From Archilochus colubris (taxonomy: Eukaryota; Chordata; Aves; Apodiformes; Trochilidae), in the NCBI GenBank assembly GCA_023079485.1, contig CM041103.1, forward strand, positions 10,272,503 through 10,336,502: 64,000 bases of DNA, in the 5' to 3' direction. Positions within the stretch are counted from its first letter, which is position 1, and every line of letters starts with the position of its first letter. Shown here one piece after another: positions 1-13,400 of this stretch. A program made the position numbers and the translations under genes. The notes under the pieces were generated by a model, which was not told where the DNA came from, did not search any database, and saw nothing but the letters and a program-made list of their open reading frames with translations.

Positions 1-1
1 T

Positions 2-85
2 AAAATGGTACAGACACCGTATGGCATCATCCCAGACCTTTACGAGAGAGAGAGGAGACCCCTGATGCCTTACTGGGGAATTTAA
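2..85 (+). CDS. DUSP14: DUSP14 (MKP6) dual-specificity phosphatase, C-terminal end only
   Basis: The window opens inside the last coding segment of a + strand gene. The frame starting at position 2 reads K-M-V-Q-T-P-Y-G-I-I-P-D-L-Y, then ends L-M-P-Y-W-G-I and a TAA stop at 83-85. This is the invariant tail of DUSP14, a small atypical dual-specificity phosphatase that dephosphorylates MAP kinases and T-cell signalling proteins in the cytoplasm. The catalytic HCxxGxxRS loop lies upstream of the window and is not visible. The reading is supported by synteny, because DUSP14 is the convergent neighbour of SYNRG in other amniotes. Only 27 codons and the stop are present, so nothing can be said about the integrity of the rest. 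Confidence 0.93.
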   Translation, partial: KMVQTPYGIIPDLYERERRPLMPYWGI

Positions 86-1525
86 TGTGACTGCAGATGG
101 GAAGCACAACGGAAGGGACACGCTGTTCTGAGTCGACCAGACTGGGGACATTCCCTTCTCCTTCTACAGCCAACTTTGGTTCTTTACCATACAGCAGAAC
201 CTCAACTAATTCTCACCTCACCCGCAAGGCCAACGATTCCCTTCAAAGCGTTTCTCTCTACAGGGATCCCCCCATCCGCACTTCTCTGATTTAGCAGAAC
301 GAGGTCTCCTTCTAAGTTTATTCCTTTCCATAAGGCCTCCTTCCCTTTTTTAGTCAATTTATTAGTACCCTACAAGGAAAGGCCCAAGAGGCGTTTGGCA
401 GAGTTAATGAACAAAGCGCGCTTTGTGATGCGGTAGCCTGGATGTTTTGTTAATAGCTTGTTTGCTTCCTTGCAAAATCCTGTAGTGGCTAGGGAGCAGC
501 ACTAGCACAGAGCCAGCAAGGCCCTTCTCCCTGGCAGTGGGTTTTTCCAAGAGCCAGGAAGGCAGGTGTGCAGGGTTGGGGTGCTAGTGCTGGTGTTTTC
601 TTTAACATCTGTAGTGACTCTCAGTATATAGTGTTTGAGATCTTTAGTCAGCTCTTAATCTGTATTAAAAGTAAAAAAAAAAACCACAAAACACAATGGA
701 AAAACGAACAAAAAAAAAGAAAGAGTGAAGTCAGTCTGTGTCGGCCACAAGTAAAATAAAATTTGAAATATTCAGATTAAATAAATACGAGATCTTTTTT
801 TTTTTTTTCCACTCATTCCATGCCAGGGCAGTAGTCCTGGAATACACTTACAGTACCTGAAAAATGCTGGTGTGTTTTGTGGGTGGAAAGTAAACAGAGA
901 TCTTGTCCAAACGTGGCTCAAGACAGACAGGAGAGGTTAACCCTCCCTGCACTGACACCCAAAGAAACCTTCAGGAACCTGTCTGTGCGTGGCCACCTGC
1001 CAAAGGGGCTGGGCTGTGTTAGCTCAGAGTCAGTCACCCAGTCAGTGGAAAGTAGGCAAAACCGCTCCATTACTTAGCTCCAAGTATGGTTGTGATCTGC
1101 CTTAGCCCATTTCTCAGTCACTTTCTGATGTCCTCAAGGTTATGTTGCAATCTAGAATTATTCTGCACAACCGGCGATCCGTCCCACCTCCCGGACAAGG
1201 ATGGTTTTCCAGAGGAGGCTTTGCCTTGTTCTGCCTGTGACAAGAACGATTCCAACCTGAGAGGTGGGAGAAGCCTTGCCCTGGCATTGCTGCTGTCTCC
1301 TGCCCACTGGTCCCCTCCCCGTGGGGCAGGGATTGGTTTTGTTGGATTGTACCTGGCCCACCAGGACAGCAGGGCAAGTCCTCCGTGAGACATTCGTGTC
1401 CTCCTCTGTTGCATCTCTGAAGGAGGAGTAGGCAGATTGCTGGATGTCAGATAGCTATCTGATTTAAATGAGATTCTATACTTGTAAAAAAAAAAAAAAT
1501 CAATAAAGATTAAAGAAGAACATGT
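86..1525 (+). other. DUSP14: DUSP14 3' untranslated region
   Basis: Non-coding sequence directly after the DUSP14 stop codon, running to a canonical AATAAA at 1502-1507. It is AT-rich in places (A tracts near 670-690 and 1486-1499). The exact cleavage site, placed about 15-20 bases after the hexamer, is inferred. Confidence 0.7.
1502..1507 (+). terminator. DUSP14: Poly(A) signal AATAAA of DUSP14
   Basis: AATAAA followed within about 15-45 bases by a GT-rich stretch (tgtgttggtttctgttc). This is the first strong + strand poly(A) signal after the DUSP14 stop and is the likely end of the transcript. Confidence 0.65.
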
Positions 1526-2424
1526 GTTGGTTTCTGTTCAGAACTGTCCTAATGTATCTCAGGTAACAATGAGAAGGTGGTGTGATATGAGCAGTGGCTT
1601 TAAGCAAATCTGGACCTCAGCCTTGAGAGAAGTCCTGTGATCTGTTCCCCTCATTTGGCTCATCAGTTCACAGTCCTGCAGTTCCTAATCCTCATCACAA
1701 AAGCCAGGCAATTACATTGGGTATTTCAAATTGTTTTTCTCCCCAAGCCCTAGCTGAGGTGTTCAGGACAAGGCTTTCCCCAGGCTGGGAGGATTGCTGC
1801 ACACCTCGGTTTCTGGTTTCCCCAAGCTAAAAGCCACTGGGGCTGAAATACAGTTATCACTGACACAAAACTGAGCACGTGGCCTCCTCCATGTCAGAGC
1901 AACACCAGACCTGGCTGGAATTACAGCCCAGGTGAGAGGCTTTGGTCAGTTCCAACCCATAAGTCAGGTTTCAGATTTACTGCAGAGGCAAGAGTTTTAC
2001 CAGGCTTCAAGTCACTCACCAGGGGAATGAAACAGGGCCCTGCCATTTCCAGGCTCCTGGGAGAGGTCCAGCAAAGTCAGTGAGGGCTGCTGCAGAAGTT
2101 CAGAGACTTCCACTTGGATCCAAGAACACTCCTTGGGGGGGGGGTTGGTGGCACACAAGCACAAGAGTGAGGTCCGAATCCCTGGAAATCACAAGCTTGG
2201 CCACAAGTCCAACAGACTGGATTAAGGCCAAACCTGTGCATGGAGACAGCACTGTGAGATGAGCTACTGCAAATTCCTCATCCGTGCAAGGGCATCCAAA
2301 CTCAAAACTTTTCCTGCAGGCACATAAATACAGCCCAGTCCCCCTGCAGCCCCCTCTTTAATCCTTTGTCCAGGATACACTTAGACAAAACACATGTGAA
2401 AAACCCCCAAATGATTCAACACCA
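1526..2424. other. Convergent intergenic spacer between DUSP14 and SYNRG 3' ends
   Basis: I see no exon, RNA gene or clear repeat here apart from a run of ten G at 2135-2144. Its right limit depends on which SYNRG poly(A) signal is used. Confidence 0.4.
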
Positions 2425-2430
2425 TTTATT
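2425..2430 (-). terminator. SYNRG: Candidate SYNRG poly(A) signal, distal
   Basis: Minus strand reads GGGAATAAATGG and is followed by GGGGGTTTTT and then TGTGTTTTGT, a strong U/GU-rich downstream element. It would make a 3' UTR of about 4.9 kb. Confidence 0.4.
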
Positions 2431-3604
2431 CCCAACAATACCAACACTTGGATCTGGGTGTCCTTTGGTACCACCAGCACTGGCAGGGAAAGGTCTCCTC
2501 CTGCTTTGGAGACGAGCAAGAATGAGGCTTTGGCTCCCTGGAATGAAAGAGATTTGACATTAGCTTTGTGCAGTTCAGGTTTCATGGCTGCCCCCCCAGT
2601 TTCAGTGACAAAGAGACACAGGAGACTGAAAAAGAAATTAAAATCATCTGTCCAGTTTTATCATGAGTTAAACTGTGAGCAGGGAAATGGTAAGTAAGAA
2701 AAGGAACTTGGGACTGCAAATCAAGACTAATCATTAGTCTGCAGACATTCTGAAAGCTTGACATTTCAAAGAGAAAAAAATACTAAAAACCAAAATTTGC
2801 TTTAAATGGACTATGTATAATGTAACAGCATTTTCTCTATAAAAACTGGAAAGTAAAATATTTCCATTTTAAATCATTATATATACATTGTACACACACT
2901 GCCCTAGTGCCTAGGGGAAGGGAAGATGCTACTCTTGTGTCATGGATATCCCATCATAGCTACAATATCATATCATAAAGATCAGCCAAGAAAGCTTCAA
3001 GGCTGACTTTTGAACAAAAAGGGAAGTTAGACCTATTGCAAAATGTAATTGCCTAACAAAGCACATTATGAAATCAAGAACTCACCTGCAATATACCCAC
3101 TGGAGATGGTACCAGTGCAATGGTGTCCATACCTGTAGGACTTTCTTTGCAGAAATGTTCCTTTTGCACTCATGCCAACAAGATACTTCACACAAGTGGT
3201 TTTTCCCCTTCAAAATCCACTTTTCCATGCATCCCCAAATCTATGGAGCCAGAGATGGTGCAACTCCAGGTTGCTGGAAGCAAACCAGCTGGATTTGAGG
3301 GGAAGATCATTCCTCCTGCTCCCCACAGGTTTTCCAAACAGTTGGGATCTTCTTGCTCAATTGCAGACAGTAGCCACATGGGAGGTTTCACTTACTCAGC
3401 CTCCTTATGTTTAAGGCCCTTTTTGTCAAACTTTCAAGGCTTCTCCTGAGTCCTGGAAGGTTTCCCTCTGCCATGTGTATCCATGGAGCCCTCACAGAGG
3501 TGACAGCCCTTGGTACCAGCAAGTAGCAAAAAGCAACATTTTTTTTTTTTCTAGCTGCATCCTGAATAATCACTTCACAGGTTGGTCAGATATGAAATGA
3601 GCTC

Positions 3605-3610
3605 TTTATT
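3605..3610 (-). terminator. SYNRG: Candidate SYNRG poly(A) signal, middle
   Basis: Minus strand reads CAATAAAGAGC. The downstream GU-rich element is weaker than at the neighbouring signals. Confidence 0.35.
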
Positions 3611-3971
3611 GAATACAAAGTTTGAATCCCAACCAAGGGTTTGTAAATCATTCCAAGAATTAAGGGGGTAAACAATGGACTAAAGTTAACTAATAACACT
3701 TATTCTCACTGGATTTAAAATATCAGCAGGGACTCCAGCATAGCACAAACTGAAATAGCTCCAACTACTAATCACAAAACCACTTCTGGAAGAGAAATAA
3801 TGTTTGCCCAGAGGGCAGAAGGAAGAATCACAATACAGAGAGAAGTTTTCTGAGCACTTTTCTTCATAAAATTTTGATATTTGTATTTTAATATTGAGAC
3901 CTGGAATTAAATATAGGTCCAGAAAGCACAACCAAAACCTTTCAGAGCAAGTAGTTCGTACAGCAGCAGCT

Positions 3972-3977
3972 TTTATT
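3972..3977 (-). terminator. SYNRG: Candidate SYNRG poly(A) signal, proximal
   Basis: Minus strand reads CAATAAAAGCTGC and is followed after about 30 bases by GGTTTTGGTTGTGCTTT, a good GU-rich downstream element. Confidence 0.45.
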
Positions 3978-6900
3978 GAAAAGGCAGTTCTTGTTTCAAG
4001 TTTAATTAACCTGACACTTGGCTAACTAGAAACTGGAGTGTTCCTTGGGTTTTCAAGAGCATCTTCTCACCCTTAGGTTAAATTTCATGATCCCTTCAAG
4101 GCAAAAGCTGCTCCACACAAACCCAGGTGAAGAGAAGCTGCTGCCAGAGAGGAAAAAGCAGGGGAATGGTCAAGTGCAGAATGTAACAATTTCCACCCCA
4201 CAAATAACCTCTCAGTGGCTGCAGCCAATGCTGGGCAGCAGCTCTGGGGGGATTCTCAAACCAAATCAGAGCAAGGGGTTGGCAGGGGAAGGGGCTGGGG
4301 CCACCCAACCCTGCCCCAGCCCTCCTGTCACCACAACACATGAAGACAGCACAGGAGCACTGGGAATGCAGCTGGGCAAAGGGATGTACACATTAAATAA
4401 CCAAGGGAATAATCTCTTAAAACTCCAGATATACACAAACAGGAAAAACCCCACTTTCCATAGGTAATCCCAAGGCAGCTCCAGAGAACACAAACAGTAA
4501 ATACAAAAATTCCACGTTCCTCGTTTTTTCCTGGTGATCCATGCAGAGAAAGGAGTCAGGTTTATGAAATTCAACACAACCCAAGCAAAAGGCAGTGTGT
4601 CCATTGGCCTGTATGCAAAGGAAGCAAGGGAACGTGCTCTGTGACAATGGACTGTAGAAAATACTGTAACCTTGGATACAGATTGCAAGGACACCGGGCT
4701 CTGGCTGGCAGCACAATGCCCGAGCTGCTGCTGAATGCAAGAGTGAGTCATTTTAATGGCTGGGATGTGGCAGGGAGATGATCCTGGTTGTGCAATGCCT
4801 TTATCAGGGGGATCTACATGCAAACCATTTGGTGTTTTCCCATGACGTCAAGGCGTTGGGCTCAGAAGGCTTTCTGCTCACCACACAGGCAGTGGTGCTG
4901 CCTGCTGCTTTCCCTGCTGGAGGGAGCAGGCAAGCAGTAGTGTCAGACTTCAGTCAGCTCTGCTGCAATTATAATTGTAAATGTCAATTCCTTGTTTTCA
5001 TGGGCCAAAAGCCACGCTGGCTGCAGTGCAGAGAGGGAACTTACTTGCCTAACAAGTACAAGACAAACATCACTGAGAAAGGCTTTTACAGCAACCTCAC
5101 CAGCACCACGTCTGAAGCACCAACTGCTCCAAGTTTCACGTTGCAGCCTCCTTTATTTGTGGCATTCTCTTTAATTAGAAAAAATAAAATAACCCCCCCT
5201 ATCTAGCTAAGTGTTCAGGAACTGTGGTGGAAACCCAGGCTAACAATAACCTCCCTTTTCCCAATATAGCATTTCATAAGCAACAGCCTCTGCGTCAGCC
5301 AGCGACTCCCAACCACTTGAGAAGTCCCCTGGCTAGCAGCGAGGCGAGGCGGCTGCTTCAAGTCAGATGGTGCTGAAGTGCTCCTGTAATTCAGGATGCA
5401 AAAGGAGAGTGCTGGCTCCCTGTGCTGAGCAGCCCCCAACCCCCCCTGGGAAGACCTGCACAGAATCAGCAGCCCCTGATTCTGATGGAAAACAAGGGCT
5501 GTGGTCACACACTACGGTGCTGACTGACTGACTGCTGTAACCATTGCACACCTAATACAGGAATCAGAGAGCAGGCAGTGAGTGACTGTCCTTTTTTTGA
5601 CAATGAGTGGGCAGCAGAAGGCAGGCAGGCACTGTCACTCTATTGAAAATCTGCTACTTGATTAGCTTGAGCTTGTGACTGGAAGCACAAGTTGCTTATT
5701 TTATGAAGGAGCTAATTTCAGGCAGTAGGAAGATTTGTATTAATCTGTGTAAATAAGGGGCCAGACACCTAGCACTCTGATTAGCCAAGATTGCTTCATT
5801 TGGTATAATTAATAGTTTAGTATAACAAAGTTGTGTCTGTCTTTTTTTTCAATACAAAGCATCATTTTTCCTCATTGTAATTTGTATTTCAGCAAACAAC
5901 CACCCATCAGTGTCAGCTACTCAGGAGGCCAGAGTAACTCAGAAGAGCTGCTGGTACCTTTGTAGAGAAGGTTCTGAGACACTTCAGCCAAAGAATGAAG
6001 CAGCAAGTTGTACCTGATGGATACACACCCCACTTCACTGCAGACCAAGACTGGAGAGGGGTGAAGCTCTTGCAATGATGCCACAAAGCTCCCACTAGGT
6101 TTAAAGTCCTGTGAGTAGAACTAAAGCTGATTGCACTGCTGCCTGGATGTGCATCTGAAGATAAAATCAAGTACTTTAGATATATGGGTAACATTTTGGG
6201 ACACTCTGTTGGGCCAACCTCCTTCTGGTCTGATAGCTGCACCTCCCCTAACCAGCAATGGGTGGGTGTGCAATACCCTGCTCCAAAACCCAACCAGGCT
6301 GCAGTGTTAAATCACTCAGGAGCTCAGGACCATCCTGTGCTGCCAGCTCTGAGTCAGACAAACAGGTTACTACAGAGAGCAGCAGACTGTGCAAGCTACA
6401 CACAGGCACCCCATCCAGAAAAGCATATTGATGTACAGAAATGTTAATGTACATCCAGAGAAGCAGACACACTGCATCAGAGGAGTCTCCAGTTCCCAGC
6501 AGTGATGCAGCCACACAAGTGCCAAGGGGCCAGGGGGGACACAAGAACCCAGACCTGCAGGAAGGAGTCTGTATTTACACCTCCAGAGAAAGAAACTCTG
6601 TATTGCTACAGACTGCCAGGCTCAAAATCCAGCTTCCTGTACTAATGAATCCAGATAGAAGAGGGAGAATTCCAACAATTTTTCCAAGTCCTTATCCCCC
6701 AGTGCAAACCAGTTATGCACAGAAATGCAGTATAACTTACAATACAGAGCAGTCAGAGCATAAATATCCAGTGGCTCTTTTCAGGCTCATCCCTTCTAAG
6801 CAGATAATTCATTTTGCCTTGAAAGTTACTGTGACTTGTGCATTGTGTGCATTCCAGCAGTAGAGCAGCAAATATCTAAAGAAAAACATCCTGGTCCATA

Positions 6901-7327
6901 TACCACAAACATCAAAGAAGAGATATGCTTGCAAATATGTACTTCAAGTATTTAAATGGTCACTTCCATGCAAACCAGTCTAGCTCTGCAGTTTTTCTTG
7001 GAATCTGGCTATTGGCCTCTCTCAGAGACTGATGCTCTTGGTTAGCAGAGTGGTTTGTTACACAGACTAACTCACTTTCACCTTGGGGAAAGACTGAAAT
7101 GCCACATTTTTTGCCACAGTGCAATTATTTTCTGGTTATTTCTGAAACCCCATCCATTTCAAGTGAAATTCTTCATGAGAATTGGCAGGTGACTGTGGCT
7201 TTAGCCCATTATGGTACCAAAAACACTAACCACACCCCAAGCCCTTCCACTTACCCTACCACACCATCACCCCAAGTGTCCTGTTACTCTCAGACCCCAT
7301 CCTCCACCATCAGTGCTGCTGCTGCCT

Positions 7328-7459
7328 TCAGAGCAGGTCTGGCAAAATGAGACCTGGAGGTTTGGGCTCCACACAGTTGATCCAGAAATTTGCACAGCTT
7401 GCATGGTACTGGTGCCCTCCATATGCCAGCTTGAAGTTATCTGTTTCTGAATTAAAGGC
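7328..7459 (-). CDS. SYNRG: SYNRG coding exon 23, C-terminus (residues 1371-1413)
   Basis: Encodes A-F-N-S-E-T-D-N-F-K, G-G-H-Q-Y-H-A-S-C-A-N-F-W-I-N-C, and ends L-I-L-P-D-L-L-stop (TGA at 7330-7328). H1386, H1389, C1392 and C1399 complete a possible metal site with the CxxC of exon 21. The acceptor follows a ten-T tract. Confidence 0.95.
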   Translation of the reverse strand, partial: AFNSETDNFKLAYGGHQYHASCANFWINCVEPKPPGLILPDLL

Positions 7460-10400
7460 CTAAAAAAAAAATCACAAGAATTGAAACAAGTGTGAGAGTC
7501 TCATCTGCTCCAGAGTCAGGGAGCTGGAGTGGAAAATGGATACTGCAGAGGTACCACCCCAGCACCCTCTCACTCTGGACAGACCACCCAACAAACAACA
7601 TTCTATTTCAATCTATGGGTGGACAAAACCCCCCAGCCATCACCCCTGATCCCTCCTTTGCCTGTCACACCTTGTTTTATGGGAACCATCTGATGAGGAT
7701 GCTGCTGAATCTGAACTTGGCAACTAACTCACCTTGTTTCACTCATCTTCTCCTACCTCTCCATGCAAAATAAAAGCTTGTTTGCCAGCCAGCAGATAGC
7801 TACTGCATTTATTTCTCTGGCTCAATTTTTGCTGTGATTTAGGCAGGTGCAGCTCTTTGTATTAGTGTTATTTCAGGTTGAATTTGATCTACTTTCTTCT
7901 GCTAATTGAATCTGATTTACAAGAGCAGCTCCTGAGCAGAGCGTGTGAAGCCACAAACACGTTAAAACATCTCGATGTGTGTTGCTAGGAGATACTTTCA
8001 ATGATTCACAGCTACCTATTTAAAAAAAAATATTCTGACTCTCTTCCCCACACCCTGGGTTCCCTGCAGAGATTTCTAAAAATGCCACTGCCTACCACAT
8101 AGAGCTAAAAGTCAATATTTGTAGCAAAAAACCCTACTGTTCCCCCTCCCTCTCCTGTCCAGACACACAGGCAGATCCAGGCTCAGAGACTCACTGCAGT
8201 GGATTTTCCCCACATGACAGAAGTAGCACAAAACCAGAAGGTAATCACATGATACAAGCATGCAGACAAGACAAAGGGGAGGCTCTGGAGCATGTTAGTT
8301 GATCAGATCAAGTGTTACAACCACAAAAAATGACTAGAAGAAAAGGATTCATGATTGGTACAATTGAGAATGAGAGCTGAAAGCCAGCTAGCAGCTCAGC
8401 CTTCCACACTCAACTAAGAATGATTCTATAAAGAATATGTTTTTTACAGATTCATACTTTTCTAGGAAGCTCTTCCACGGGTTTCTCTTCTTTCTGAAAT
8501 AACGTGGAAACCAAAAAGTCAGGAAAACTGCCAGTAGGTGTTACTTGGCTGGCATTACTCTGTACATATCCTGGGATTCCCTCCCAGCACTGCTAATTGC
8601 AATAGTCCCCTCCTGGTCATCCTTGGAGATGCATTTCATGAAGAAAAGTCATTAAAAGATGTTTATTTTTTGAAGACATACACTTTTTAAGTATTTATCC
8701 CAGTTTCTTCCCCATTATGAACCATTTAACTCAACCCTTTATCCACGTTTGTGTCCAAGGAATGTAGGACACTGACTGAGTCCCACCTATGGGTCGTATT
8801 CTGCCTTTTCCCCTTCCAGTTACAAATTACAGCCATAAAATCTTTTTAAATACACCCAAGGCCTAAATGCAAGAGCAAATAAAATAATGAGTTTAACAGC
8901 AGGGGCCATGATACTTACTTTACTTCTTGAATCCACATTTAGGAGGCACACTCCACAGGCAAGGTCTTGGGCATTTTTAATCCCTGGGCGCAGCATACAA
9001 GAGGAGAAATCCAGGGAGTTTTCATCTGGCTAAAGACATGAGACAAGAAGCTGGAGGCATTTGCAGTGGCTACAGAAGTTTCAGACATCACGATAACAAT
9101 TATTGATCTGGTTGCTGCCCAGAGGCACAGCACCACACCAGCAAGGCAGCAGAGATGAGATATGGCATTTTCTCATAGGCTGATGTGTGATTTAATCAGA
9201 GCCATCAGTAGGTATTTGCAATCCTGCCATGCAATCTCCATCAGCATTAATTTATAACACTCAAGCTCTCAAAAAAAAAAAAAAAAAAAAGGGTTAGACT
9301 ACAAAGGAAAGAATTCTTAAGTTCCACCTTCCCACATCAAAAGGGGAAGAAACTTCTGAGGAGAGAGAAAGAGCCCAGGCGGCGGCTGCTCCATCCCAAC
9401 TGCAGCCTGTGAAGAACTGGCCCAAGATAAACCCTGGAATGCAGCAACTATTTGTGCAGCTGCAAGGGAAGGAGCCACCAAGTTCCCTTGCTCATATTTG
9501 AAGTGGTGTCTGTGGCAGTGTTTATTGTCCTGAATTCCCTATTAGTGCCTGATCAAAAAAAAAAAAGAAAAAAAAAGGGCAGTTAATTCTTTCTGAAGCT
9601 CTGTCTGAAGCCAGAGCATGGCACAGCACTACAAAACAGGATATTAAGGTTAACCAAAGCAGAGAAGAAGAATTAAGGTCACCAGCCATACACAATCTCA
9701 AGTTAGAGAGAGGCAAAGGCTGGCAGAATAAGCCTGCAAATCAGTACTAAATGAAGACACTCACTTCTCCTGTACATGAGTTTACATTTCAGCCACAAGA
9801 TAAATGAGAATTTACAATTTTGCATAAGGGTGGCATAAAACTCTGGAGGTTTTTGTTTGAAGGTGGCAGTGCAAATAAAAACAAGGGCTAGAAATAAAAG
9901 CAGATTTAAAAAAATTTTAAAAAAGGTGTGATCCTAGAACACGTGTGCTCTTCATCCCCACCCTGGGTATGCTGCTCACACTCCCCTGCTGAATGGCTGG
10001 AGAATCATTGGAGTAGTGAAAAAAACAGCCTTTAATCTTTAAGTAGATCAATCAAATTAATAAAGGCACTCTAATATTTGTTTACTAAATGCATGAGAGA
10101 AGCAAAGGAGAAGGTCATCCTGTAATTTGGAGTGAAAAACCACAAGACTGTGCATAAAATTACCTTGTAACAAAATCCTTTAAAAGATAAAATTAACTTT
10201 TCCAAGCACATGCCTCTGAGCTACAATACTGCTCCCTGCTTAAATGCCACTTCTGCATCAGCTGGGATCTGTGGCTGAAACACCCAGGGAAGAAGATATG
10301 GGTTTCACACCTTCCAGTGGAGAAACAGAAAGGGACCAGAGAACACCTGGCCAAGCTCTGGGCGTTAAGGTAATCCCTCTAATCTTCCAAAAAAAAAGCA

Positions 10401-13400
10401 GTTTAAGGACTACATTTTAATCCACTTCCTGAAATCAGGAGAAGATTCTGATAGCTTTTTAGATTGTTATTGTCAGCAATGCCAAACAGGTGAATCCCAG
10501 TCTATCAACTTCATTTGCCAAGCAGTATATAACATAGAAAGCACTGATTTCATATTATGCCAGGCTTTATGTAACACAGGACAGAGCCAAAAATACCTGC
10601 ATGGCACCACCTAAATTACTAAGGCAGTAAGATAACATTTTGCACATAAATAAGTTTCCTTACAGAGAACTTTAAACTGCATATCCCAAATATCTGCCCA
10701 ATTTCCATTTTGCAAGAGAAAAATCCAAACTGTAAAGCTGGGACACCCCATGAAGTCACTTTACATATCATTACAACTTGGTTTTTTAGTAAAGACAGAG
10801 CTGATGTTTGGTCTTACTGTTAAAGCAGCAAGTGACATGAAGCTGATGAGGTTGTTCCACACTTTATCAATGTCCTTCAGCAGCTGCTGGAGTTTCTCAC
10901 TACAAACAGCAGTAGCTTTGATACCCAGCTCTACTCTCTTCGTTACTCTGTAGACTTCAACAACCCCTGTTGATACAAAACACAGGGGAAGATTGCAGAG
11001 AGTTCACTACAAGCAGGGGCTGCCAGAACCTCAACTCAGAGCAGGAAAGAGGCAGGGCTGTCCATGAAAGGTGGCCATGAGAGGGGATTTCAAAGTAGTA
11101 AATTACATTTACTGAGTAGAGGAATTGTTTGTTACTTTGGTGCAGGCAAAGATGAGGTAAAAAATAAATAGCATATTGGGAAGAGTGGTTCTGTGTCACT
11201 GCTTTTCTGAGAAATTCCAGTGTAAGAGACAAGGCAAACCATACCTAGTAAGTATTCCATGCCTTGAGCAGACTGGATAACTTCAGTGCAAACAGATGAA
11301 CTGCTTATTCCATTTAAGGTATCATTTGCTTTCTTTATGACCTGGTAGATAAGAATTTCATAAAAAGGTGGTGTCAATAATGGTTATTTCAAGGTAGATA
11401 ACAAGATTGTCCCCAGCAGAAACTGTTATACAAAGCAGGAGGCAAATTACATAAGAAATAATTGCCATCCACCATCACGTGTTTTTATATATTCAAGCTG
11501 CAGCTATTAGAAGATCAGGGGAAAAGTAGGAACATCTAAAACCTGAATACATTTCCCCAAATATTTGCATTACCAAAATAATAGCTTTAAGAGTATGCAT
11601 TCATTGCTATCTAGCTGAGTAACAGCAGTCACAGTTTGGGCTGTCTAACACTCAGATGCAAAGAAGAAATTTTAAAGAAAACTAAACTGGCTGTGAAACA
11701 TCTGACACCCATTACCAGAAAATTAATGGCCTCTCTACACAGCACATTAAACAAGGCCATTTCTCAAGAACTGCAGAGGAGCCAGCTGCTATCTGTGCCC
11801 TGAACAACATGGCTTACTGGGCACCCAGAACACAGGAACATCACAGTCATTCCTATCTTGAGAATTTACCAACAGCCAAGCTAATCACAAAGGGCAGGGA
11901 GATTTCTACAGGCCCTTCAGCTGAGGAGGTGATATTTCTGCTGCCTGACAGCTTTTGTTTTCAAAACTGTGATTCACTTGGGCTGATTCACACCCTTTCT
12001 GTGCCTCTGTGGGCTTAAACACTGAAGCAGGTGGTACCTTTAGGAAGAAGGAAAAGGTTTTGGAAACTGTTCACTTACCTGCAGGGCACTCTCCAAGCAC
12101 CTTTGCCATTCATAAGCATACCTCTCACTTTCCTATGTGAAAGAGAAGGACAGTCTGAATCCTGTTCCTGCACACATTTCCCTGCTTCTCACCCCAAGAA
12201 ACAGACATTAGGCAGGGATTCTCAAGGACTACCTGCAGATTGGCTATGTAAACTTTTAACATACCAACTCCCAACTTCCTCCCCGTTCTTTAAATATTCT
12301 TTTTGCACCTGTACTCTAAAAATTTGACTTCTGGCAGTTAGAGCTTGTTTCAAAAGGAAGAACATACATGAATGGGTCATCTGACACATTTGTTACAGGT
12401 CTGTTGCTCAAGAAATTGAGGTGAGGAGAATTTAATCCGAGTCCTCTTACCATCTATTCTCAAGATGAGCAAAGAGCAGTAACTACCATGGAGCCAAAGA
12501 TGTTGAAACACTTCTCCAAACCAATGGTCTTGGTGCCAAAGCTGGGATCAGATTTAAGTGAAGAGTAATTTCCATTTACAAGCTTAGACAGCAAAGTCAA
12601 GTGATTCTGACTGACTTTCAGACAACAGCATTTTTTATTCCCATTTCACAAGACTTTAAAGGCATGAGAGAAGAAACTTCCTTTAAGGGCAGTTTCCAAT
12701 CAGAACATCTAACCTTGCCCAGGTGCCATTTTAGAACCACACCCTGAACTCAAAGAGCTACAGTCCCAAAGAGCTGGATACAGAACCCCCCCGATGCCTC
12801 ACTGAGGAAAATAATTGCCAATTTACTTGCATTCCAGATAATTCCTTACCTCAACTTCCCCAGTCAGGTCTTTGTATTTGTCTCTGATGACAGGCAGGGC
12901 AGGCTTCTCACTGAGAGTGTTTGAACGATCTCTGAATGGCTGCTCCAAAACTGGCAAAGGTGAGGAGCGACTGATTTCCCGATCACCGAGGCTCAAGCTC
13001 CTTTTGTGAGACCCTAGAAGTCAGGATATAAACAAGTCACTGTTTTACTCATCAAAGCATGGGCTACTTAAAACTAATAAAGCAGGAGCAAGGGATGCCC
13101 CACTCCACTAGAAGAACAAAGCCTTCTGTTTATTGGTGCCTGGTGCAGATTTCCCCAGTTCCCCAATTCTTGTAATTTTTGGCATAAAAATGTTTTTCTT
13201 CTAGAAAGAGACCAGCTCCAAATGCTACAGAAATCCACAAGAAGATTTGGCTTGTTTCCAGCAGCCTTTGGAACAAGCCCCACTGGCTAATTTCTAATTT
13301 GATTAGAAAACTTAGCCTTTGATAAGGTCCATGCATTATGGGCTTCTTCCACTCTGAGCAGCCTTACCTTGAACAGAGAGGTCAAACGTAGCCAGCTCAC

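Larger units (their letters stand above)
2425..7327 (-). other. SYNRG: SYNRG 3' untranslated region (maximal extent)
   Basis: Non-coding sequence after the SYNRG TGA. It is AT-rich, lacks recognisable exons, and holds several minus-strand AATAAA hexamers (5152-5157, 3972-3977, 3605-3610, 2425-2430). The last three have plausible downstream elements, so alternative 3' ends of about 3.3 to 4.9 kb are likely. Extent is inferred. Confidence 0.5.

Noticed and set aside
317..322. Minus-strand AATAAA as the SYNRG end
   Set aside because: It lies inside the DUSP14 3' UTR, about 7 kb beyond the SYNRG stop, with better signals nearer.
4266..4823. A 185-codon minus-strand frame
   Set aside because: Lies in the SYNRG 3' UTR, hydrophobic and Cys-rich low-similarity translation with no known domain; chance frame.
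4843..4850. Perfect CRE palindrome TGACGTCA
   Set aside because: An eight-base match inside a 3' UTR, far from any promoter; expected by chance at this scale.
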